DNA of 61,359 bases from Campylobacter sp. MIT 97-5078. Lineage in GTDB: Bacteria > Campylobacterota > Campylobacteria > Campylobacterales > Campylobacteraceae. The translations under genes and the position numbers were made by a program. The stretch lies in assembly GCF_006864455.1 (NCBI RefSeq), contig NZ_QHLK01000013.1, positions 1 through 61,359 on the forward strand, in the 5' to 3' direction. The notes below the pieces were generated by a model, which saw only the letters and a program-made list of their open reading frames with translations, was not told the origin of the DNA and did not search any database. Positions 54,589 to 61,359 of the stretch are shown here, piece by piece; the stretch's first letter is position 1, and every line of letters begins with the position of its first letter.

Positions 54589-54709
54589 AATGCTTTTTCC
54601 TTGAAACTTAATTTTAAGATTTTATCATAAATAACTTTAATTTTTATCTAATTAAAAGGCAAAATTTGATATAGTGGCAAGTAAAATTTATTTTTTAAGG
54701 AAAAATGAA

Positions 54710-56065
54710 ATGGAAGTAAAAGCAAAGCAGCTTGATAAAGCCAATGCAAATATAAGCGTAAAAATTGACTCAAAAAGCTTAGAAGATGAAATGCAAAAGC
54801 TTGCCCAAAAAACAGCAAAGACCATAAAAATGGATGGATTTAGACCCGGAAAAGTGCCTGCAAGTGCAGTATTAAAACGATACGGCGAGCAATTAAAAAC
54901 TGATGCGCAACAAGAGCTTTTAAAACAGGCGATGAATACTGGCTTAAAAGAGCTTAAAAAAGAAAGCAAAGACATAGTCGGTGAGCCGTATTTTGAAAAA
55001 TTTGATAACAAAGAAGGTGCGGTAGAAGCTGATTTGATGATCTCCTTTAAACCAGAGATCAAGCTTGATGGATATGAAGAGCTAATCCCAAAACAAAGCA
55101 CTCCAAAAATCACTAAAAAAGAAATAGAAAACAAAAAAGAAGAAATGCTCAAAAACTTCGCCACTCACGAAGAGATTAAGGAAAAAAGAGGCTTAAAGGA
55201 AGGGGATTTTGCGAAATTTGACTTTGAAGGTTTTGTTGATGATAAGGCTTTTGAAGGTGGCAAGGCTGAAAATTTCACTCTTGAGATAGGCTCAAAGCAG
55301 TTTATACCGGGCTTTGAAGAAGCAATGATAGATATGAAAGCCGGCGAAGAAAAAGATATAAAAGTAACTTTTCCAAAAGATTATGGTGCTGCAAATTTAG
55401 CTGGAAAAGAAGCGGTGTTTAAGATCAAACTTCATGAAATTTTAAAAGCTGTGCCAGCTAAGATCGATGAAGAACTTTTGAAAAAACTTCTACCAAATGA
55501 AAAAGAATTAAGCGAAGAAAAGCTTGATGAAAAACTCAAAAATCAGCTCGAGCAAGAAAAGCTTTATACTCTCATCAACGAGGAGTTAAAACCAGCTCTA
55601 GCTGAAGCTTTAGTGAAAAAATATACTTTTGATTTGCCAAAGGGCGTTGTCGAACAAGAAATCGATCTACAGCTTAGAAATTCGCTCTCAAACCTTAGTC
55701 AAGATGAGATCAAAGCCCTACAAGAAGATAAAGATAAGCTTAAAGCTAAAAGAGAAGAATTTAAAGATGAGGCTCAAAAGAGTGTCAAACTTACCTTCAT
55801 CATCAATGAGCTTGCCTTGCTTCGAAAGATAGGCGTAAGCGATCAAGAAGTTATGCAAGCTGTGTATTTTGAAGCTTATAGAAGTGGGGTTGATCCAAGA
55901 GTGCTTTTGCAAAACTATCAGCAACAAGGCATTTTGCCAGCTGTAAAAATGGCTTTGGTTGAAGAAAAACTTTTCAACGATATCTTTATGCCAAAAAATG
56001 AAAAGAAAGAGCCTAAAAAAGAGAAAGAAGAAAGTAAAAAAGATAAAAACGAGGGAGAAAAATAA
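54710..56065 (+). CDS. tig: Trigger factor
   Basis: Ribosome-bound chaperone and prolyl isomerase. The ribosome-binding signature is seen as [19 protein letters not shown], followed by the FKBP domain ([20 protein letters not shown]) and the helical C-domain. The ATG at 54710 is preferred: AAGGAAAAATGAA precedes it and the sequence begins [13 protein letters not shown]. The upstream frame from 54674 has no site. The tail is an acidic-basic [10 protein letters not shown] run. Its stop codon shares a base with clpP. Confidence 0.95.
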   Translation: MEVKAKQLDKANANISVKIDSKSLEDEMQKLAQKTAKTIKMDGFRPGKVPASAVLKRYGEQLKTDAQQELLKQAMNTGLKELKKESKDIVGEPYFEKFDNKEGAVEADLMISFKPEIKLDGYEELIPKQSTPKITKKEIENKKEEMLKNFATHEEIKEKRGLKEGDFAKFDFEGFVDDKAFEGGKAENFTLEIGSKQFIPGFEEAMIDMKAGEEKDIKVTFPKDYGAANLAGKEAVFKIKLHEILKAVPAKIDEELLKKLLPNEKELSEEKLDEKLKNQLEQEKLYTLINEELKPALAEALVKKYTFDLPKGVVEQEIDLQLRNSLSNLSQDEIKALQEDKDKLKAKREEFKDEAQKSVKLTFIINELALLRKIGVSDQEVMQAVYFEAYRSGVDPRVLLQNYQQQGILPAVKMALVEEKLFNDIFMPKNEKKEPKKEKEESKKDKNEGEK

Positions 56066-56649
56066 TGTATATCCCTTATGTCATCGAGCGGACAAGTAGA
56101 GGGGAGCGAAGTTATGATATATACTCCCGTCTTTTAAAAGATCGTATTGTAATACTAAGTGGCGAGATCAATGATGATGTAGCTGCTTCTGTGGTAGCTC
56201 AATTTTTATTTTTAGAGGCTGAAGATCCAGACAAAGATATTTATCTATATATCAACTCACCCGGCGGTGTAATCACAAGTGGCTTTAGTATCTATGATAC
56301 GATGAATTATATCAAACCAAGCGTTTGCACTATCTGCATAGGACAAGCTGCTTCTATGGGGGCGTTTTTGCTTAGCTGTGGTGAAAAAGGCAAACGTTTT
56401 GCTCTGCCAAATTCACGCATTATGATTCATCAGCCCTTAGGTGGAGCTAGAGGACAAGCAACAGACATTGAAATTCAAGCTAAAGAAATTTTAAGGCTTA
56501 AAAGCATTTTGAATGAAATTTTAGCCGCAAATACAAATCAAAAGCTTACTAAAATCGTAAAAGATACTGAAAGAGACTTTTTCATGAGTGCAAATGAAGC
56601 TAAGGAATATGGGCTTATTGACAAGGTTTTGCAAAGAAGCTTTAAATAA
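56065..56649 (+). CDS. clpP: ATP-dependent Clp protease proteolytic subunit
   Basis: Serine protease forming the ClpP barrel with ClpX or ClpA. Catalytic serine is in [16 protein letters not shown] (about residue 97), histidine in [14 protein letters not shown], and the aspartate in [11 protein letters not shown]. Length is 194 aa. TAATG overlap with tig indicates coupled translation. Confidence 0.97.
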   Translation: MYIPYVIERTSRGERSYDIYSRLLKDRIVILSGEINDDVAASVVAQFLFLEAEDPDKDIYLYINSPGGVITSGFSIYDTMNYIKPSVCTICIGQAASMGAFLLSCGEKGKRFALPNSRIMIHQPLGGARGQATDIEIQAKEILRLKSILNEILAANTNQKLTKIVKDTERDFFMSANEAKEYGLIDKVLQRSFK

Positions 56650-56664
56650 ATAAAGGACTAGGTT

Positions 56665-57690
56665 GTGGAAGATAATTTTTTAGCTGATTTTGGTGCAAAT
56701 TTTGGCTCAAGTTCAGAAAAAGAAACTCAAAAAATTCAAAAAATCAGCGGCGGTGAATTTGATAAATTTTCAAAATCAGTTCTTGAAGCTCTTGTGAAAG
56801 ATAATGTGTCGCCTATACCGACGAATTATCGTATTTATTTTGAAAAAATGCTTGATTCTCAAACGATGACTTTTAAAAAAAGAATCACAGAGATGATGGA
56901 GCTTGACGGCAAGCAAGAAGATAAGCAAGTCGTGATCGAAAAAGAAGTTAAAAAAAGCTTTTCTGCTTTAAACATCTTGCTTCAAGATATGGCAATGATC
57001 TATAAAAATACCAAAGTGATTAAAGAAATGATCGCAAAGAGGATGTCAGAACTTTCCATAAATTCAGGCAACCTCGCCCTTAATGCTACCTTAGGTGCGA
57101 TACAAACAGATATTGATCGATACTTAGCTTTGCTTTCTCGATATACTTATGATATCAAAGAAAAATTCGAAGAGATAAGCCACGCCTACGAAAGCATAGA
57201 AGAGCAGAGTGATTTTGATCCTATCTTTGAAATTTATAACAAAAAATTCCTCCTTCACACCCTTGAACTCTGTAAAGAAGGCTATGAAAAATATAATTAT
57301 CAAAATACCATAGTTTTGTTTAGGATAAAAGACTCGGTTTTAAGCAAGCTTACAGATACAAAAGACAAAAATATCTTACTTAAAAATATCGCTAAAATTA
57401 TCAGCAAAAATATAGGCAAAGGCGATATACTTGCACATTATCAAGACGGCATTTTTGTGCTTTTATTACAACACTGCAATATTCAAAACGCTCAAAAAAC
57501 TATAGAAAAACTGATCGATCGTATTTACAACACGAACTTTTTTATCTCTTCAGTTGAAGTGGATATGAATTTAGAAGTCGTGATGAACTTGATCAAAGAT
57601 GATTTAAGCATTGATAAATTGCTTGATAAGATGATTAAGATGTTAAACACTACCGGCAAAGATAGCCAAAATTTCGCTGTTTTGGACTAG
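56665..57690 (+). CDS. Degenerate GGDEF-domain protein
   Basis: A 341-aa protein starting at a GTG (AAAGGAC upstream). The N-terminal 180 residues are helical. The C-terminal 165 residues have the fold pattern of a diguanylate cyclase, with IVLFRIKDSV for strand one and AHYQDGIFVLLLQHC where GGDEF should be. The signature is lost, so it is probably not an active cyclase but a sensor or scaffold. It is embedded in the tig-clpP-def cluster. Confidence 0.75.
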   Translation: MEDNFLADFGANFGSSSEKETQKIQKISGGEFDKFSKSVLEALVKDNVSPIPTNYRIYFEKMLDSQTMTFKKRITEMMELDGKQEDKQVVIEKEVKKSFSALNILLQDMAMIYKNTKVIKEMIAKRMSELSINSGNLALNATLGAIQTDIDRYLALLSRYTYDIKEKFEEISHAYESIEEQSDFDPIFEIYNKKFLLHTLELCKEGYEKYNYQNTIVLFRIKDSVLSKLTDTKDKNILLKNIAKIISKNIGKGDILAHYQDGIFVLLLQHCNIQNAQKTIEKLIDRIYNTNFFISSVEVDMNLEVVMNLIKDDLSIDKLLDKMIKMLNTTGKDSQNFAVLD

Positions 57691-57693
57691 GAT

Positions 57694-58233
57694 ATGCAAA
57701 GAAAGATCATCACTTATCCAAGCAAGAGATTGTATCTTAATTCAGAGCCTATATGCAGTTTTAATGAAGATTTACATACTCTGCTTGATGATATGTATGA
57801 AACTATGATAGCAGGGCAGGGTGTAGGTTTAGCTGCCATTCAAGTTAATGTACCGGTGCGTGTTTTTTTAGCCAATATACCTGATGAAAATGAAGAGCAA
57901 AAAAAGGAAAATTTGCTTGAGATCATTAATCCAGAGCTTGAGTTTATAAATGATGAAAAGATACTTTTTACTGAGGGTTGTTTAAGTATACCGAATTTTT
58001 ATGAAGAAGTTGAGCGTTATAAAAGCGTGGCTTTGCATTATCAAGATCGCTTTGGTAAAAAGCATAGTCTTGAGGCAAGTGATTTTTTAGCTGTGGTGTT
58101 TCAGCATGAATTTGACCATCTTAATGGACATTTGTTTATAGAAAAATTAACTTATTCTCAAAGACAGAAATTTCAAAAAGAGTTTAAAGAAGCTCAAAAA
58201 CTTGCCAAAAAAGTCAAAAATGAAAAAGCTTAA
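57694..58233 (+). CDS. def: Peptide deformylase
   Basis: Removes the N-formyl group from new proteins. All three motifs are present: GQGVGLAAIQVN, TEGCLSIPNF (metal cysteine) and VFQHEFDHLNG (metal histidines and catalytic glutamate). Length is 179 aa with a lysine-rich tail. It overlaps the start of comM. Confidence 0.97.
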   Translation: MQRKIITYPSKRLYLNSEPICSFNEDLHTLLDDMYETMIAGQGVGLAAIQVNVPVRVFLANIPDENEEQKKENLLEIINPELEFINDEKILFTEGCLSIPNFYEEVERYKSVALHYQDRFGKKHSLEASDFLAVVFQHEFDHLNGHLFIEKLTYSQRQKFQKEFKEAQKLAKKVKNEKA

Positions 58234-59725
58234 ATGTCTTAATCTCAGTGATGAAATTGATATTATAGAAGTTGAAAGCACTTTTACAAGGGGTTTGCCC
58301 GGCTTTTCTATAGTGGGGCTTGCTAACACTGCGATCAAAGAAAGCACTGATCGGATTAAGGCGTGTTTGATGAGTAAAAACTTTGCCTTTCCAGCCCAAA
58401 AAATCACCATAAATCTTAGTCCAAGTGGTATCCCTAAGCAAGGCTCGCACTTTGACTTAGCCATTGCTATCTTAATACTTTTACAAAAACAAGAATTTAA
58501 AGAATGCTTTGTCTTTGGCGAACTTGGGCTTGATGGTAGTGTAAAAAGCACAAATGAGCTTTTTTCTTTGCTCTTATTTTTAAGCACCAAACTTAAAAAA
58601 GCTGAAGTTTTAGTGCCTTTTAGCCTAGCTGCAAAGGCTTCAATGATCCCGAATTTAAAGGTGTATGCAGTAAATAATCTTGATGAAGCCTTAGAATTTT
58701 TTACGAGCGAGGAAAAAGAAAAGTTTCTCTACTCAAGCACGCATCCTCTTTTTGCAAAGCCTATATTCATCAAAGAAAAAGCTTATATTCAAAACACAGA
58801 TTTTGCCTTTGATTTTAAGGATATTAAAGGACAAGAAAATGCTAAATTTGCTTGCCTCATAGCAGCTTTAGGTATGCATAATATACTTTTTGAAGGAAGT
58901 CCTGGAAGCGGAAAAAGTATGTGTGCAAAAAGACTGGTTTATATTATGCCGCCTCAAAGCCTAAATGAAATCCTAGCTGCTAATGCTTATGAGAGCTTAA
59001 ATCATAAAAATTGTGAATTTTCAAGTCAAAGAGCCTTTAGAAATCCGCACCATACAAGCACAAGAGCAAGCATTTTTGGAGGTGGCGCAAGAGGAGCTAA
59101 GATAGGAGAAGTCGCACTTGCAAATGGAGGAGTGCTGTTTTTTGATGAATTTCCGCATTTTAATAAAGACATCATAGAAAGCCTAAGAGAGCCTTTAGAG
59201 GACAATCAAATCCTTATCTCAAGGGTAAATTCAAAGGTAAGATATGAAACAAAATTCATCTTTGTAGCTGCACAAAATCCTTGTCCTTGCGGGAATTTAT
59301 TTTCTCACAAACTCAATTGTAAATGCAGCGATCTTGAGATTAAACGCTATAAAAACCGCATTTCAGCAGCGATTTTAGATAGGATAGATTTGTATGTGGC
59401 TATGGATGAGGTAAAAAGCGAGGATAAAAGTTCTTTTAGCTCAAAAGAACTAAGCGATAGAGTTTTACAAGGCTTTATCTTTCAAAAACAAAGAGGACAA
59501 GCCGAGTTTAACGCCAAGCTTAAAGATGAAGATTTAAAGCATTTTTGCACGCTTTCAAAAGAGGCTTTAAATACCCTTGAACTTGCCATAGCTCGCTTTA
59601 AACTCTCTCAAAGAGCTATTAATAAAAGCTTAAAAGTAGCTCGCACCTGTGCTGATTTAAAACAAAGCGAAATTATAGAAAAAGAACATTTACTCGAAGC
59701 TTTAAGCTTTAGAATCAAAGCTTAA
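58220..59725 (+). CDS. comM: ComM/YifB-family AAA+ ATPase
   Basis: Helicase-like factor that promotes branch migration during natural transformation. The N-terminal ChlI-type domain has GLPGFSIVGLANTAIKES, Walker A is LFEGSPGSGKSMCAKRL, and RNPHHTSTRASIFGG, VLFFDEFPHFNKD and the AAQNPCPCGN cysteine motif follow. The ATG at 58220 gives 501 aa; a TTG at 58202 would add six residues. The start lies inside def. Confidence 0.92.
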   Translation: MKKLKCLNLSDEIDIIEVESTFTRGLPGFSIVGLANTAIKESTDRIKACLMSKNFAFPAQKITINLSPSGIPKQGSHFDLAIAILILLQKQEFKECFVFGELGLDGSVKSTNELFSLLLFLSTKLKKAEVLVPFSLAAKASMIPNLKVYAVNNLDEALEFFTSEEKEKFLYSSTHPLFAKPIFIKEKAYIQNTDFAFDFKDIKGQENAKFACLIAALGMHNILFEGSPGSGKSMCAKRLVYIMPPQSLNEILAANAYESLNHKNCEFSSQRAFRNPHHTSTRASIFGGGARGAKIGEVALANGGVLFFDEFPHFNKDIIESLREPLEDNQILISRVNSKVRYETKFIFVAAQNPCPCGNLFSHKLNCKCSDLEIKRYKNRISAAILDRIDLYVAMDEVKSEDKSSFSSKELSDRVLQGFIFQKQRGQAEFNAKLKDEDLKHFCTLSKEALNTLELAIARFKLSQRAINKSLKVARTCADLKQSEIIEKEHLLEALSFRIKA

Positions 59726-59864
59726 AAACACATTTTACCAACATAAATTGTTTAATTTGTCAGAACAAAAGAAATAAAAGTAATGAATTTGTAAATTTCA
59801 AGCCTTTTTTGTGATATTTTCGCTACAATGCTTTTAAATTTATCAACAAAAAAAGGAAGAAAGT

Positions 59865-61028
59865 ATGCAAGCTTTAAGTCTAAGAACGGCTGATTTTACA
59901 GAATCAGTCATACGAAAAATGACACGCATTTGTCTTCAGCACAACGCTATCAATCTTTCTCAAGGTTTTCCAGACTTTGATCCACCTATAGAACTTCAAG
60001 AAGCTCTAGCTAAGGTAGCCACCAAAGGACCTCATCAATACGCCATTACAAGCGGAGCGGCAAATTTCAAGCAGGCTTTAGCTAGAAAAGCCTCTCATTT
60101 TATGGGGCTTGAAGTCAATGCTGAAGAAAATGTGCTTGTTACTTGTGGTAGCACTGAAGCGATGATAGCAACTATGCTTGCTTTGGTAAATCCGGGTGAA
60201 AAAGTGATCGTGTTTTCACCATTTTATGAAAACTATGGAGCTGATGCTATTTTAAGCGGAGCTGAACCTATTTTTGTGCCTTTAAATCCGCCTGAATTTC
60301 ACTTTGATGAAGATGCACTCGAACAAGCCTTTAAGCAAAAACCAAAGGCGATCATACTTTGCAACCCAAGCAACCCTTGCGGTAAAGTTTTTAGCCTCAA
60401 AGAGCTTGAATTTATCGCTGATTTGGCGATCAAGTATGATGTATATGTCATCACTGATGAGGTGTATGAACATATCATTTTTGCTCCTTTTCAGCACCAT
60501 TATATAGCTACATTGCCAAAGATGTTTGAACGCACTATATCGTGTTCTAGTCTTTCAAAGACTTATTCTATCACTGGTTGGCGACTTGGGTATTTAATCG
60601 CTTCAAAGGAGATTGTCCAAAGAGCACATAAGGTGCATGATTTTTTAACCATTGGAGCAGCTGCACCCTTGCAAGAAGCAGCGATCGCGGGATTAAATTT
60701 TGATCAAAGCTATTACACAGACTTACAAAACAAATACACACTGATGAAAGATACTTTTTTAAACGGATTAAAAGCCCTAGATATAAAGCATAGCACGCCT
60801 CAAGGTGCGTATTTTGTGCTGGTTGATATCAGCGAATTTGGCTATGAAAGCGACACTGAATTTTGCCAAAAGCTGATCGAAAAAGTTGGCGTTGCGGCTG
60901 TGCCGGGTTCGAGCTTTTTTAAAGATGGCATAAATACTTACATACGTTTTCATTTTGCCAAAAAACTTGAAACCTTGCACGAAGCCTTAAATCGCCTAGA
61001 AAAGATGAAAACTCTTATGCGAAAATAA
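59865..61028 (+). CDS. Class I/II PLP-dependent aminotransferase
   Basis: A 387-aa fold-type I aminotransferase of the kynurenine/methionine-aminotransferase (YbdL-like) branch. N-terminal INLSQGFPDFDPP, NPSNPCGKVF, and the PLP lysine in SSLSKTYSITGWRLGYLI are clear, with the C-terminal arginine region TYIRFHFAKKLETL. Substrates are likely methionine, aromatic amino acids or glutamine. AAAGGAAG precedes the ATG and TACAAT (59824-59829) is a probable -10. It is monocistronic, after comM. Confidence 0.88.
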   Translation: MQALSLRTADFTESVIRKMTRICLQHNAINLSQGFPDFDPPIELQEALAKVATKGPHQYAITSGAANFKQALARKASHFMGLEVNAEENVLVTCGSTEAMIATMLALVNPGEKVIVFSPFYENYGADAILSGAEPIFVPLNPPEFHFDEDALEQAFKQKPKAIILCNPSNPCGKVFSLKELEFIADLAIKYDVYVITDEVYEHIIFAPFQHHYIATLPKMFERTISCSSLSKTYSITGWRLGYLIASKEIVQRAHKVHDFLTIGAAAPLQEAAIAGLNFDQSYYTDLQNKYTLMKDTFLNGLKALDIKHSTPQGAYFVLVDISEFGYESDTEFCQKLIEKVGVAAVPGSSFFKDGINTYIRFHFAKKLETLHEALNRLEKMKTLMRK

Positions 61029-61032
61029 ACCC

Positions 61033-61059
61033 TAGCTCATCATAAAAATCGATGAGCTA
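61033..61059. terminator. Hairpin after the aminotransferase
   Basis: Perfect 9-bp arms TAGCTCATC and GATGAGCTA with a 9-nt loop lie five bases past the stop. No immediate T-run, so termination strength is uncertain. It may serve both convergent genes. Confidence 0.5.
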
Positions 61060-61116
61060 GAAAGCTCACTGCACGCTTGTTTTTAAGTTTTTTCAGGAGC
61101 TTTAAACTCTTTAAAT

Positions 61117-61272
61117 TTAAGCCAAGTAATGATCTAAAACCACGGCTATGATAGCGACTAAATACCCCCAGCCAAAATAAAGCATTTTGTGGAATTTGAA
61201 AAAAGACACCTTAACCAAAACGATAAAAGCATAATTGAAATGCTTTTCCAAAACCCTATCTTTTTCACTCAT
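61117..61272 (-). CDS. Small single-span membrane protein
   Basis: An uninterrupted 51-codon frame opens MSEKDRVLEKHFNYAFIVLV and ends with a strongly hydrophobic helix (YFGWGYLVAIIAVVLDHYLA). Codon use looks coding. Alternative upstream GTG or TTG starts would add a few residues. No function assigned. The remaining bases to 61359 hold nothing recognisable. Confidence 0.5.
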   Translation of the reverse strand: MSEKDRVLEKHFNYAFIVLVKVSFFKFHKMLYFGWGYLVAIIAVVLDHYLA

Positions 61273-61359
61273 CTTTATCAAATTCACTCATCTTTTCAAA
61301 CAAACTTAATCTTTTTTTAAAAAATTCTCATTTTTTTGTAATTTTTAAAGCTATTTAAG

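Overview
The window is AT-rich (roughly 30% G+C by eye) and reads as chromosomal DNA of a Campylobacter species. The order gyrB, dnaN, dnaA, ruvC around the chromosome origin is the one known in C. jejuni, and argC plus acetyltransferase, fliI, folE, tig, clpP, def and comM have close relatives in that genus. I cannot name the species from sequence alone.

Left chromosomal arm (1-15080): the periplasmic methionine-sulfoxide repair pair msrP/msrQ; an aldehyde dehydrogenase with its DUF779 companion; a Tat-exported zinc alcohol dehydrogenase divergent from a MerR-family regulator, with a 19-bp-spacer MerR-type promoter between them; a metallo-beta-lactamase-fold hydrolase; thyX; then gyrB, dnaN and dnaA with DnaA-box-like clusters on both sides of dnaA; ruvC; an unrecognised gene; a decayed DUF305-type gene; and tRNA-Val and tRNA-Ala.

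Central mobile element (15081-50275): an integrated conjugative plasmid of about 35.19 kb. Its ends can be read to the base. attL and attR share a 7-bp core, CGTAGAG, and each carries one of two perfectly inverted 11-bp arms, so joining the ends rebuilds a textbook tyrosine-recombinase attP. The element carries an integrase, a Rep_3-type initiator, a five-iteron array built from 194-bp tandem units (candidate oriV), parA with a ribbon-helix-helix partner, ssb, a type IA topoisomerase, a relaxase with a recognisable oriT (TATCCTG/C nic site 8 nt after an inverted repeat), MobC, and a type IV secretion system in which VirB1 to VirB11 and VirD4 can all be assigned, VirB5 and VirB6 less firmly. 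VirB7 is a 48-residue lipoprotein. Accessory genes include a VapD-type RNase with a long tail and an overlapping partner, a thermonuclease, an ArdC N-domain protein, a decayed adenine methyltransferase and a tandem family of small acidic proteins.

Two copies of a 274-bp sequence (19979 and 45021) act as bidirectional control regions. Each drives a helix-turn-helix gene to the right. To the left, one faces the methyltransferase remnant and the other faces the acidic-protein operon. That operon lies in the predicted leading region for transfer and uses the transferred strand as template, which makes it the best candidate here for an undescribed anti-defence system.

Right chromosomal arm (50276-61359): a decayed regulator remnant, argC and a GNAT acetyltransferase, then fliI and folE leftward, then tig, clpP, a degenerate-GGDEF gene, def and comM as a rightward cluster, an aminotransferase, and a small membrane protein.
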